Shown: one piece after another, positions 28,560 through 37,950 of the stretch
How the letters are laid out: each line of letters starts with the position of its first letter
How positions within the stretch are numbered: position 1 is the stretch's first letter
Assembly: GCF_014201875.1 (NCBI RefSeq)
Contig: NZ_JACHFL010000021.1
Span: 1-64,000, forward strand
Reading direction: 5' to 3'
DNA from: Deinococcus humi
Lineage (GTDB): Bacteria > Deinococcota > Deinococci > Deinococcales > Deinococcaceae
Length of the DNA stretch: 64,000 nt
The notes under the pieces: model-generated
Told to the model about the DNA's origin: nothing
Database searches by the model: none
What the model saw: the letters and a program-made list of their open reading frames with translations, nothing else
Position numbers and translations under genes: made by a program

Positions 28560-29858
28560 GTGACACTTTCACCGACAGCTTCAAACAACATTCGCGTTCG
28601 CCTCGGTGACGACGGCGGGTGGCATGATCGACGCGACCACAACGAACTTCTCGCTTGGGAAAGCCACGTCGCTCAAGCGTCCGAGCCACCGCACATCGTG
28701 GTATACGCCCACGGCGGACTCGTCAGCGAAGCCGTCGGAAACAGCATTATCGACACCATTGAGCAGCGCTTGTTTGCAAACGCTCCTAACATCTGCCATG
28801 TCAGCTTCCTGAATCGCACGGGTCTTTTCGAAACGCTCGATCAGCTCTCGAACTCCCGCGCGTTCACGTGGCTCGCCCGCGCCGTAACGAGCGTGTTGAG
28901 TGCCTTGCAGGACGCGAGCGCCCTGCCTGAACACGATGGCTCACCCGAAGTGCGTGAGGATGCGAGCCAGGTCGCAGTTAAGCGCGCACGTGAGCTGCAT
29001 GGCCGCCTTCAGAGTCGCTCGCTTACCGACAGCATCGTGGATGAGGTCGCAAATAAACTATTGCAACTGCCTGAGCCACAGGTCGCAGCTGCCCTCCTCG
29101 AGGTAGCAAGAGCCGTGCAAAGGCGCGCAGCGGCGCGAGTAGTCGTCAAAGGGCGAGTGCGACGCGACAGTGCGAGCCCAGTGCCTGCGAGTCGCAACGA
29201 GTTCGATGCATACCTCGTCGAAGAAGTCGTTCGGCGCTTCCAACTACCGCCGGTCTCCGCATGGCGAGAAATGAAGCGACGTGTCCACGCCGCATTCGCA
29301 CCGCCACATCCCGGTGCGGCGATCGTGGCCTCCGTACAGCGCGTACGTCACATCCAGCCTGACGCACGCGTCTCCTTGATTGGCCACAGCCTCGGTGGGA
29401 TCTGGGTCGAAGCGTACCTCGCGTGCGCCGGGGAAACCGGTAACGACTTGCACGTCGACACGGTCGCGTTGCTCGCTCCTGCAAACTCGCTAGCGTCTTT
29501 CCGTCGTGTGCACCGTTGGCAAGGTACGGTATGGACCCAGGCGCTTCTGATGGGCCTCACTGACGCTGAGGAACGCGAAGAAATTGACGAACTCTCTCCT
29601 CTGCTTGGGACGTTGTACCCGCGCACCCTGCTCTACCTCATCTCCAATGCCCTCGAAGACCAGCCCGCGTTTCCAATACTCGGCATGCAGAAGTTTTGGG
29701 AAGCTCCGGTGCCACATGATGTACACGACCTGTTTCAACAGGTGTCCTGGGTGCCCGGCATCGTCGACGGACAAGTCATCGAGCAGTACTCGCACGGCGG
29801 CTTCTCCACGAATCCGCAAGTACTCGCCTGGCTTGCCAGTAGACTCGTGGACTCGTAA
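28560..29858 (+). CDS. Alpha/beta hydrolase (serine esterase/lipase-like)
   Basis: The 432-aa protein carries the nucleophile elbow LIGHSLGG with Ser277 and an upstream YAHGGLVSE segment that could form the oxyanion hole. A late histidine in QYSHGGFS near the C-terminus is a candidate for the catalytic triad. Residues about 115-200 form a helical insertion. The GTG start at 28560 is preferred over an in-frame TTG at 28530 because TAGGAG lies just before it. No signal peptide is seen. It is followed after 34 bases by a membrane protein and faces the metallo-beta-lactamase/caspase-like gene. A lipase-like effector or peptidase role is possible. Confidence 0.75.
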   Translation: MTLSPTASNNIRVRLGDDGGWHDRRDHNELLAWESHVAQASEPPHIVVYAHGGLVSEAVGNSIIDTIEQRLFANAPNICHVSFLNRTGLFETLDQLSNSRAFTWLARAVTSVLSALQDASALPEHDGSPEVREDASQVAVKRARELHGRLQSRSLTDSIVDEVANKLLQLPEPQVAAALLEVARAVQRRAAARVVVKGRVRRDSASPVPASRNEFDAYLVEEVVRRFQLPPVSAWREMKRRVHAAFAPPHPGAAIVASVQRVRHIQPDARVSLIGHSLGGIWVEAYLACAGETGNDLHVDTVALLAPANSLASFRRVHRWQGTVWTQALLMGLTDAEEREEIDELSPLLGTLYPRTLLYLISNALEDQPAFPILGMQKFWEAPVPHDVHDLFQQVSWVPGIVDGQVIEQYSHGGFSTNPQVLAWLASRLVDS

Positions 29859-29892
29859 AACCCCTTCACCCCCTCATTCAAGGAGGTCAGAA

Positions 29893-30885
29893 ATGCGCAA
29901 AGAATGGCTCAAGGGGACGTGGCTCGGTGTCCTTGCGGCGGTGAGCGTCGCGTTCGCAGCCCCAACGGTGACCGATCCGAAAACGGCGGAAGTCTACCAG
30001 GGCGGACTGGTCACAGTGACCATCAACAACGATCAAGCGGTGCCACTGACTGCAACGATCAGGTTGGTCGGCGAGAACCTCGACCTTTCCCTCGTGTCCA
30101 GCAAGGAAGTTCCCAAGCAATCCGTGCGGGTCGTTCCTGTGAAGTTGACGGTTCCGGAGGCGAATTACGTGAACGGCGCGACGACCCTACGTGCCCAACT
30201 CGTCACGCGCCTCTCGTACACTCCAACGGGTGGAGAGGAAGTCGTGCTGCTCAGCACCATGCCCACGACCGTACATGCGCAGGCGGCCGTGTTGAGCAGC
30301 TCACCTTCGCTGTACTGGGTTCCACCTCTCGCGGCCCTACTGCTTGTCATTCTCGTCGCGACGACGACACCCGCGAGAGCAGGCGGTATGCAAGCGGCTG
30401 AGGTGAGAAGTGGGGATTCCTGGCTGACGAGCTTCACGTTCATCAGCACGCTCCTTTCAGCCATTGTCGGACAGTTGGCGCTCGACCCGGCGAATAAAGT
30501 TCAGCTGCTCATTGTCGGAGCGCTTGTCGTGGCATTGCTGGCGTTCGCGCCACTCGTGTACGGCGCGTTCGTGCGTAATGGGTCCGCGCCTCGCTTCGCC
30601 TTTTTGCTCGCTTCGGGCATCACCATCGCCGCCGCGACGCTCGCTTTGACGGTGGCGTTCCTCCTGGCTTCACGGCTTTCGGGAATCGTACGGTCACTTG
30701 GCGTGGACGCATCGGCGGCGAACGACGGCGAAACCGCTTTGAAAGTTGCGCTGGGAGTCATCGCTGTCGGCATGGCGGTCTTTGCGGTCCAATCGATGCG
30801 CTCAGCCTTGACCACCACGAGCGCAGCAGAAGACGCGCCTGCACGAGATGGCGTGAGGTGGCGCACAGCTCCCGCACTGTTGTGA
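29893..30885 (+). CDS. Multi-pass membrane protein with exported N-terminal domain
   Basis: The 330-aa protein starts with a signal peptide (cleavage likely after VAFAA). About 110 residues of beta-rich, Ig-like sequence follow. Five hydrophobic segments come next: near residues 138-155 (PLAALLLVILVA), 180-200, 202-225, 233-260 and 285-305. AGGAGG lies eight bases before the ATG; longer in-frame starts overlap the hydrolase gene and are unlikely. It is probably co-transcribed with the hydrolase. I do not recognise the family. In context it could be the membrane target, anchor or effector of the cluster. Confidence 0.75.
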   Translation: MRKEWLKGTWLGVLAAVSVAFAAPTVTDPKTAEVYQGGLVTVTINNDQAVPLTATIRLVGENLDLSLVSSKEVPKQSVRVVPVKLTVPEANYVNGATTLRAQLVTRLSYTPTGGEEVVLLSTMPTTVHAQAAVLSSSPSLYWVPPLAALLLVILVATTTPARAGGMQAAEVRSGDSWLTSFTFISTLLSAIVGQLALDPANKVQLLIVGALVVALLAFAPLVYGAFVRNGSAPRFAFLLASGITIAAATLALTVAFLLASRLSGIVRSLGVDASAANDGETALKVALGVIAVGMAVFAVQSMRSALTTTSAAEDAPARDGVRWRTAPALL

Positions 30886-30892
30886 CGACATT

Positions 30893-30930
30893 CGAATGGG
30901 GAACGCGCGGTTAAACGCGTTCCCCGTTCG
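30893..30930. terminator. Bidirectional hairpin between converging genes
   Basis: A 15-bp stem with one G-T pair (arms 30893-30907 and 30916-30930, core GGGGAACGCG) and an 8-base loop lies between the plus-strand membrane protein and the minus-strand 100-aa gene. There is no long T-run, but position and stem strength fit a shared terminator. Confidence 0.65.
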
Positions 30931-30938
30931 CTTGAAGT

Positions 30939-31241
30939 TCAGCCGGTCTTCCAGCGAACCTTGCCGCCTCGAACGCCGACGCGTTCACGCAGCTTTCGTA
31001 CCTCACCGTCGCTGCTCACGTCACTTTCGACCGTAACGACCTGGGTCACCGTGCCATCGCCACTCGAGTCACTCGGGCGAGGCGACGGCGCGCCGAGGTA
31101 CTTCGTACGCAACGTCGCCATGCTCGGCAACGCCACGTCCGCCTGGCGTGGTGTGTCGCTCGTCGGGCGTTCTGAAACGACGCGCCACCCAGGCATTGAC
31201 CGGGAGACTACTGCTTCCGCTTCGCGCTTGTTGTCAGACAT
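30939..31241 (-). CDS. Small unknown protein (100 aa) upstream partner-type
   Basis: This hydrophilic, charged protein of 100 residues has a strong AGGAGG site before its ATG. No signal peptide or membrane helix is present. It follows the large metallo-beta-lactamase/caspase-like gene by 27 bases on the same strand, so the two form a transcription unit. I recognise no family. A low-complexity SPRPSDSSGDG stretch lies in the middle. Small genes next to caspase-like proteases may be substrates or inhibitors; that is only a suggestion here. Confidence 0.65.
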   Translation of the reverse strand: MSDNKREAEAVVSRSMPGWRVVSERPTSDTPRQADVALPSMATLRTKYLGAPSPRPSDSSGDGTVTQVVTVESDVSSDGEVRKLRERVGVRGGKVRWKTG

Positions 31242-31268
31242 TGACGCACCTCCTAGCCGTAGTATGCA

Positions 31269-33695
31269 CTACCACCCGAGTCCTAAACAGGTGAACTGAC
31301 TCCAAATCTTGCGCTCCACGGCGCGGTCGAACACGTCGTCGCCGTCCACGTACGGAATCCCCGCAAGGTAATCGCCCCGTGCGTGGAACAACGCCTCTGC
31401 AGGCGCGAGTCGCTCATCAAGGTGGCGCCGCATGAATGCCAGGTGCATTGGCCCGCCGTACGCGAGCTGCCGTTCACCTGGCGAATAGTGCGTGCCCGTG
31501 CAGCCTACGAAGGCACGCGCACCCGCCCGTAAGAACCGTAGGGCGATCGAACGATCGGCCGGCAGGTCCGCGACGCCACCTTGCGTTTCAAGTGCACGCC
31601 GCTGCGCGATCAACGCGCCGTAACAACATCCGGTGAACACCACCCCCCCGAACGTGTCGGGCACGAGGGCTGCGTTAAACGCCTCGAGCACCTCGCCGCC
31701 CGCTTCACCCCAGAAGCGCGTCGTGTCTCGATCGCTGCCGTGCAGCATGAAGTACGCGAGGCTCGCGTTCACGTTCGCACTTCGAATGTGTCTCGCCTCT
31801 GTCGGTCGGCTTGCAAGCAGAGGGAGCTGCCCGGGAATGCTCTGCCAGATGGCGTTTGCGAATGGACGCGCGGCATTACGCACACCGAATTTTTCCGCGC
31901 CACCGACGGGAGCCCCTAGAAGAGCGCCGAGCAGCGTCGCGGCGTCGCCACCGTCCGGGACACGTGAGACAGGAACGCTCGGCAGCCCATCTCCGTCGAG
32001 GTCGCCGTACGGATCGTCGGACCACACGATGAACTGGTCTTCGTCGTCGCGCGGGTCGAGGCGTCGATCGGCGCGCAAGCGGTCGCTGAGAACGTCCACG
32101 CGCTTGGCAGGCAGCACTTCGTATCCGCCGAGGAGGACGACCCCCTTCACGTCATGGTGCGCGCGTAACGCTGTGATGGCCTCGTCAAAACTCCCAACAC
32201 GCAGCAAGGTATGCCCAGCCGATTCGACGAGCCGCATTGCCCGAGTCGTCGCCTCCACTCCCACACGCCGCTCGAGTTTGCTGGGGTTCGTCACGAACAT
32301 GAGGTGCGGAAGCGCGCGACCTTGCGCCAACTCTTCTCGGTGAGGCGCGCTCGGCGGATCCGCTGCGATCGACGTTCGTCCGGCGGCGGGTTCGCTGCTT
32401 TCACCGAAGTGCACGTGGATGTGTACCGTCGAGACGCCACTCGGTACATCAACGTGGACGTGCACCTCCTGCGGGGAGGTCGAATTGAACTGCGGTTCGT
32501 CGCTCGAATTTGGAGTGAAGTCGTCGACGCGTCCGCGCTCTACAGTTACAGAGTCACCGTCGAATCGGACGCGGCCGTTGCGGTCGGTACGTGCGAATTT
32601 GAACGCCGCGTCCGCCTGCCGCAGTTGCGCGAGGACCTTCGCGTTGGGGTGTTTAGGGTCATCGCTCCCCCCAGTATGGACAACCACAGCGGGTGCGAGG
32701 GCCTCGAGTGTAGCAATGTCGAAACCGTTCTCAGCCGTGTGGTGGGCAGTCTTCACGAACTTGTACGGTGCGTCGGCCAGCACCCGCTCCAGCAGGTCAC
32801 CTATCTCTTCGTCGATGGAGGGTACTTCCGATCGCGCGAACTGCAAGTCACCCGTCAGCAGCACGCGCCGGCCGGGCGGACCGAGCCGCACGACGATACT
32901 TTGGTTGTTGATCACGGCACCCCTCGCTACACGGTCGGCCAATGGCTCACCGTCGCTCAAGCGCTCCTCAACCAGCGCACGGTACGACGCGAGTTCTTCG
33001 GTCCCAGCGTCAGAAAGGCGGGCAAGCACGGCTGCGTCGCCTCCCTGCTCGCGTTGCAGCAACTCCGCGCACGTGAGGAGTTGCTCGATGCTAGGGCCGA
33101 GTATTTTCAACTCCACCTCTGCGAAGGCCTCTTCCACAACCGAGTGGTCATCTCGACCGTACCGCACGACGCGCGTGCCCCGTGTGGCAAGGCGCTGCAA
33201 CATGCGCGTGTACCGCTGCTCAAGCGTCACCGCGTCCTGCAGGAACGCTCGCAGGGCCTCATCGGATGAGTCTACGCGCGACTCTTCCCGCAGAGCAGCG
33301 AGCACGCGTAGCGCCGATGAGGACAGATCATCGACTGCATCGGGTTCCGCGCCATCGAACGTCCGCCCGAATCCCAAGTACTCGTCGGCAACAAGCGCCA
33401 CATCGGCGGTGAGGTCACCCGCTTCAACCATGCGCGGGAGACACCCGATGTGGTCCGCATGGCAGTGCGTCACGATGAGCAAGTTCACGTGTACGGGGCT
33501 ATCACCACCGACCGCTTCCCGCAGTTGCTGTGGAATGGACGGCGTGTCCCCTTGACCTTGAAAGTCGCTCGCGTGTCCACCATCGACGAGGACGCAGGTG
33601 TCACCGAACCGGACGAGGACGCAGTCACCGTATTTTTCACGTCCCACGTCTAGAGCGTGAACTTCGAAAGTCGCTGGCGGTAGAAGTTCGCTCAT
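31269..33695 (-). CDS. Metallo-beta-lactamase and caspase-like (C25-type) fusion
   Basis: The 808-aa protein joins two enzyme domains. Residues about 8-360 are a metallo-beta-lactamase fold of the ComEC/Rec2 kind: HCHADH at 77-82, a later LTGD, and KTAHH. Residues about 470-790 resemble gingipain-type C25 or caspase-like peptidases: the DPYGDLDGDGLPSVPVSRVP segment, a candidate catalytic His652 (YFMLHGSD) and Cys690 or Cys691 (VFTGCCYGA). A His- and Val-rich linker (about 400-430) lies between. No signal peptide is present. GGAAGAG precedes the ATG. The pairing of an MBL nuclease or hydrolase with a caspase-like protease suggests sensing followed by proteolytic activation. The families are assigned by motif only. 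Confidence 0.8.
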   Translation of the reverse strand: MSELLPPATFEVHALDVGREKYGDCVLVRFGDTCVLVDGGHASDFQGQGDTPSIPQQLREAVGGDSPVHVNLLIVTHCHADHIGCLPRMVEAGDLTADVALVADEYLGFGRTFDGAEPDAVDDLSSSALRVLAALREESRVDSSDEALRAFLQDAVTLEQRYTRMLQRLATRGTRVVRYGRDDHSVVEEAFAEVELKILGPSIEQLLTCAELLQREQGGDAAVLARLSDAGTEELASYRALVEERLSDGEPLADRVARGAVINNQSIVVRLGPPGRRVLLTGDLQFARSEVPSIDEEIGDLLERVLADAPYKFVKTAHHTAENGFDIATLEALAPAVVVHTGGSDDPKHPNAKVLAQLRQADAAFKFARTDRNGRVRFDGDSVTVERGRVDDFTPNSSDEPQFNSTSPQEVHVHVDVPSGVSTVHIHVHFGESSEPAAGRTSIAADPPSAPHREELAQGRALPHLMFVTNPSKLERRVGVEATTRAMRLVESAGHTLLRVGSFDEAITALRAHHDVKGVVLLGGYEVLPAKRVDVLSDRLRADRRLDPRDDEDQFIVWSDDPYGDLDGDGLPSVPVSRVPDGGDAATLLGALLGAPVGGAEKFGVRNAARPFANAIWQSIPGQLPLLASRPTEARHIRSANVNASLAYFMLHGSDRDTTRFWGEAGGEVLEAFNAALVPDTFGGVVFTGCCYGALIAQRRALETQGGVADLPADRSIALRFLRAGARAFVGCTGTHYSPGERQLAYGGPMHLAFMRRHLDERLAPAEALFHARGDYLAGIPYVDGDDVFDRAVERKIWSQFTCLGLGW

Positions 33696-33928
33696 GCTCT
33701 TCCTTTCCCGTCCCTATCGGAAAGTGTGAGACGGATACGCGACGCTGAATCCGTTAGACGTGGTGCTGCCCTAATTGTAATTGTCCTACCGGAACGGGCT
33801 ACGGTCAAGTGGCCAGCTACTATCAGTCGCTTTTTCAATCGCGCGTCCTGTGAGAATGACTCAATATGGCGTAGACCCTCTCTAGACTGGACCGACCGGG
33901 AGAACCTCATGGGTGGAGGCGCGCTCCC

Positions 33929-34807
33929 TCAGCTGGATTTTGGGCATTTGATGATTACGTTCGGCGCCGTGGACAGCCGCGTGAATCCGAGCGTAGAGTT
34001 GTTAAAAGTCAAAACACGCATCGTGGGGCTTGACAATGCTTGCCCGTTTACGTCTTGCAAGTGTCTGTTGGTCGTCTCGTTGGCCGCGTCGACGAAGCTC
34101 GCTCGCGCAAGGAGTTCCCTAGCTGGCTGCCACGTCAATTGAGAAGATCGAGTCGTGTTCGCGTTGAGACGGTACGTGGTATACCTCGCCAATTGTGTTC
34201 CATTGCCTTCTGCCACGGTCGCCACCATGCCTTCGACCGGCACGTCGCATTGATTCTGAATGACGACAGTCTTGACTGCATCCCGAGCCGCTTGAACGGC
34301 TTTAAGAATGCTATTTACATCATCTGGACGCCCGTTGAATCCAACGTACATCATGTGGGCCACTAGTGCTCCACCCCCTACAGTACAGGTTTGCCGATCG
34401 CAGGCGTACGCGGCTACCTGCCAAAGAGGGCGTTCCAGCGCGGCAAGGACGCGTTCAACATTTGAGCCCCACCTTAACAGCGCAGCCTGAGATTGAGCAT
34501 CTGTCTCATCCAACGCGTCAGTGATCAACCTGAGCTCCTGCTGCCACGTTGTCCGCAATGAGGCGGTCACTATTGGTGGAAGAGCGACCCTTGTAACGCT
34601 TCTTGCGTCCCACGCAGACATATCAACAATCACCACTTTAGGCGGCGCGGTGATGACAAACTGCGTATTGTTCTGGTTACGTATGATGAGGCGTACTTCA
34701 TCGCAAACGTAACCGGCATTTGCTGGCGACGTCGGCTCGCACGGTGCGGCCAGAGAGCAACTTGCCAGTGCTAACGCTACCATTGCCGAAACGATGCGTA
34801 GAGTCAT
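33929..34807 (-). CDS. Secreted lipoprotein-like unknown protein
   Basis: The 292-aa protein has a typical N-terminal signal with a lipobox-like ALASC ending at Cys17, so it may be a lipoprotein. The mature part is beta-rich with four to six cysteines, including an ACDRQTC segment. I recognise no domain. It is transcribed in the same direction as the MBL-caspase gene but lies 233 bases upstream of it, so it may have its own promoter. Confidence 0.65.
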   Translation of the reverse strand: MTLRIVSAMVALALASCSLAAPCEPTSPANAGYVCDEVRLIIRNQNNTQFVITAPPKVVIVDMSAWDARSVTRVALPPIVTASLRTTWQQELRLITDALDETDAQSQAALLRWGSNVERVLAALERPLWQVAAYACDRQTCTVGGGALVAHMMYVGFNGRPDDVNSILKAVQAARDAVKTVVIQNQCDVPVEGMVATVAEGNGTQLARYTTYRLNANTTRSSQLTWQPARELLARASFVDAANETTNRHLQDVNGQALSSPTMRVLTFNNSTLGFTRLSTAPNVIIKCPKSS

Positions 34808-34854
34808 GCTCCAGCATACGCGCCTAGAAAGACATTACGTAAAGTTGAGCACGA

Positions 34855-34971
34855 CCTCTATACCGGACAACTTGACTTCAAGCCGCGCCTGGTGCATGAA
34901 ATGGAGTGCTCAGCAGCCTGATCAGTGTGGGTAGCTCGGGCAGTCCCCACCGCAGCGCATGGCCGAGCCGT
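34855..34971 (+). repeat. 117-bp inverted repeat, left arm
   Basis: This 117-base segment is an inverted copy of 35943-36059, with about five mismatches and no gaps. It contains, in reverse, a piece of IS3-family orfB (the LEVKLSGT region). The arms flank a decayed IS3 element. Confidence 0.85.
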
Positions 34972-35055
34972 ACCGCATAAGGCTTATGGCCGTTCGGTCA
35001 TGAGCCTTGTGAAGTTGCTAAGGTTCGGTGGAGGGAGAGTTAGGATGACCCACAT

Positions 35056-36057
35056 TCGAGGTGATCACGCTCAAGGCTAGAGAAATCTACACATCTCAAT
35101 TCAAGCAGGAAGCCGTCCCGCTCGTCAAAACGACTAGTAAGAGCTGTGCTGAGGTCACGTGTGACCTCGGGCTTCCCCCTCATTACGTCGTCGGCTGGCG
35201 ATAGCAGCACAACAAGCAGGAGTGGGGCGGCCGCCCAATGTTCACTGGGCGCGGCAACGCCGCGCTCAGTGCTTAGGAAGCCCGCCTAAGAGCGCTCGCA
35301 CGAGAGCTTGACGTCACCCGTCAGGAGCGCGACATCCTGAAAAAGACGCTGGCCTTCTTCGCCAAACAGCCCTGATCTTCCAGTTCATTACTGAACACCG
35401 GCACGAATTCACAGTCAACCGGATGTGCCAGTTCTTGGAAGTCAGTCTGAGCGGGTATTACGCCTGGGGGAAGGCTGGACAGTGCGCGGTGTCAGGAGGA
35501 GGCCAGGCTGACCAACAAAATCAAGTTCTACTTTGACCGGAGCCGGGAAACCTATAGCACCTTTCGGCTCAAGGCCGGCCTTGCTGAAGAGGACGGGTTG
35601 CAGGTCAGTCGCCGCCGAATTGGGCGTCTAATGGGTTCAGCGAACCTCAGGGTTCGCTGTAAGCGAAACTTTCGCACCACGACGCAATCGAAGCATTCGT
35701 ATTCAGTGGCCGAGAACATCCTGAACCGTAACTTTCAGGCCTCCGCACCGAACCAGAAATGGGTCACGGACATCACGTACCTACCGTATACGGACGGCTG
35801 GCTTTACCTGGCGACCGTCATGGATCTGTACTCGCGCAAAATTGTGGGGTGGGCCATGCATGAACGCTTGGAAACCGTGTTGGTCACGGCGGCCCTACAT
35901 ATGGCCGTATATCGACGCCGACCAGGAGCGGTAAGGCGTGGAACGGCTCGGCCATGCGCTGCGATAGGGACTGCCCGAGCTACCCACACTGATCAGGCTG
36001 CTGAGTACTCCATTTCATGCGCCAGGCGCGGCTTGAAGTCAAGTTGTCCGGTACAGA
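35056..36057 (+). pseudogene. IS3-family transposase orfA/orfB remnant
   Basis: The orfA part (about 35056-35373) encodes a helix-turn-helix and a coiled segment with [17 protein letters not shown], but contains in-frame stops. The orfB part (about 35380-36057, with an open stretch 35598-36107) encodes WVTDITYLPY and VMDLYSRKIVGW, the first two catalytic aspartates. The third catalytic region (HTDQAAEY) appears out of place after about 55 foreign bases, and the frame then breaks in the LEVKLSGT segment. The 3' third is missing. The element cannot encode an active transposase. Confidence 0.75.
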
Positions 36058-36059
36058 GG
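35943..36059 (-). repeat. 117-bp inverted repeat, right arm
   Basis: Partner of 34855-34971. It spans the displaced HTDQAAEY and LEVKLSGT coding pieces of IS3 orfB. Both arms end at the same point of the orfB sequence, so they are not natural IS termini. Confidence 0.85.
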
Positions 36060-36426
36060 CAACGAACCAACGGACCAGCTATAATTAGAGCTCTACATCA
36101 CGTGTAGGCCCTTAGAGGGTGCCAAGATGACTATTTAAATAAGAGTACAAATTTTTGTTGGGAGCGAACATAAAAGCTGAAAAGCCTTTGTAGGACAGCA
36201 GAAGATCGACAGCATGATTTGACGTGATCGTGAGACCCCTCCGTCAGCAGAGCAGTACAACGTGTAAAACGTGCTCATAGTTGGACCTGAGGCGAAGAGT
36301 CCATCATTGGAAAAGACCGTACAGCTGTAGCTTTTACGCAAATAACAAACTGAAGCTCTAAAGTTGGAACTCGTTCTTGGCACCCTCTGGTGACCTGGCC
36401 CAATCTTCCACCCTTCTCGAGGCAGT

Positions 36427-37755
36427 ATGTTGAAAAGACCCCACCCACGGCGGCTCTTCCTTGTACTACGACGTTTGCTGCTTATCTGCATGCTTCCACT
36501 TGCCACCACCCCAGTGCTTGCCGCGACAGTCGCTTTAGAGAAACCTGATGCCACTGTCGCCACCGCTTGGATGTCCCTCGCTTTGGAATTAGTGCAGAAA
36601 ACCCCCGGTTTCTCCCCGCCCGTCGCGTCGCGCGTCTTCGGTTACTTGGGAGTTCTGATGTATGAGGCTGTGGTTCCCTCCCTGCCCGAGCGTAGCTCGC
36701 TGGTGGGGCAACTCCCCAGGCTGAACACCTTGCCACAGCCTAATTTAGGCCAGACCTACCATTGGTCTACGGTGGCGAACAGCGCGCTCGCCCACTTAAT
36801 GGGGCGCTTCTTCACGTCCGCTGGACCAGAGCAATCAGCTAAAATTGCAGTTCTCGATGCCCACATGCAGACCGTCCACCGTCGTTTTGTGGATGAAGCG
36901 ACGTTCGAGAGATCAGCGCAACACGGCAGAGTTTTAGCTGATGCAATTTACACATGGTCACTCGAAGATGGCGCAAAGAATACGAGCATTTACACGCCCT
37001 CAAGCGCTTCCGGGAGCTGGCAATCTACTGCCCCTGGGCACGCTGGACCACTTCTACCTGGATGGGGGCACAACCAGCTGTTCGTCCCGACGACCTCTGC
37101 CGATTGCCGCATACCTGGTCCCCCCCCCTACAACGAAGCGGAGGAGAGTGCATTCCACACTCAGGCGTTGGAGGTATACGCTGTGAGTCGTACTCTCACG
37201 CCTGAGCAACGTGAAATAGCACTCTTTTGGTCGGACGATCCGGGTCAGACAGCTACACCTGCAGGGCACTGGATTGCACTGCTCACGCAGATCTTGAAAG
37301 AGCAGCGAGTGCCACTCGGCATGGCAGTCGAAGCGTATGCCAAGCTCGGTATCGCGGTAACAGACGCCTTTATTGCCTGCTGGCGAGCTAAGTACGACTA
37401 CGACCTGCTCCGTCCTGTCACTTACATACAGAGGGTTAAGGATGCAGACTGGTTACCCCTATTGAACACACCCCCTTTCCCGGAGTACCCCAGCGGGCAT
37501 TCAGTGCAATCGGCGGCGGCGGCCGAGGTGCTTACTGACCTTTTCGGGCCAACTCGAGCCTTTACTGACCACACTCACGAAACGCGCAGTCTTCCAGCCC
37601 GAAGCTTTACATCATTCAGGCAGGCTGCAAGCGAGGCTGCCCTCTCACGCCTATACGGCGGAATTCATTTCCGTGCGGCTATCGAGGACGGGCTTACTTT
37701 GGGGCGATGCATCGGGGTCCATGTGCTTGCGCTGCGGTGGTATCGCGGACTCTAA
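36427..37755 (+). CDS. Vanadium-dependent haloperoxidase-like (PAP2 superfamily)
   Basis: The 442-aa protein starts with a signal peptide (hydrophobic LLLICMLPLATTPVLA), so it is probably exported. The C-terminal part has the PAP2/haloperoxidase signature: KYDYDLLRP, then YPSGH with His358, then SRLYGGIHF with Arg408 and His414. These residues bind vanadate in haloperoxidases and phosphate in acid phosphatases. Length and the N-terminal helical part fit bacterial vanadium haloperoxidase-like proteins. Its halide preference, or whether it is instead a phosphatase, cannot be read from sequence. It stands alone between IS remnants. Confidence 0.8.
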   Translation: MLKRPHPRRLFLVLRRLLLICMLPLATTPVLAATVALEKPDATVATAWMSLALELVQKTPGFSPPVASRVFGYLGVLMYEAVVPSLPERSSLVGQLPRLNTLPQPNLGQTYHWSTVANSALAHLMGRFFTSAGPEQSAKIAVLDAHMQTVHRRFVDEATFERSAQHGRVLADAIYTWSLEDGAKNTSIYTPSSASGSWQSTAPGHAGPLLPGWGHNQLFVPTTSADCRIPGPPPYNEAEESAFHTQALEVYAVSRTLTPEQREIALFWSDDPGQTATPAGHWIALLTQILKEQRVPLGMAVEAYAKLGIAVTDAFIACWRAKYDYDLLRPVTYIQRVKDADWLPLLNTPPFPEYPSGHSVQSAAAAEVLTDLFGPTRAFTDHTHETRSLPARSFTSFRQAASEAALSRLYGGIHFRAAIEDGLTLGRCIGVHVLALRWYRGL

Positions 37756-37950
37756 CTCTGGAGGATCTCGCTCAAATAGCGTTTGCTCTCCTTCCCCGTC
37801 TTAAGTGATAGGGCCTTCTCGCCGTCACCTCGTCCGACCTGTCCTCCAGTGATAGTGGCAAATTATTAGGCTGGGGTGACCTCAGTACCCGATACTTTCC
37901 GGGCTGGAGTTCCGGCCCTGATTTCTGGTAGGACAGGTTGCTGACCCTCC

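Noticed and set aside
32211..33555. Long plus-strand frames opposite the MBL-caspase gene
   Set aside because: They are antisense to a gene with clear motifs and have Arg/Ser-rich composition typical of shadow frames.
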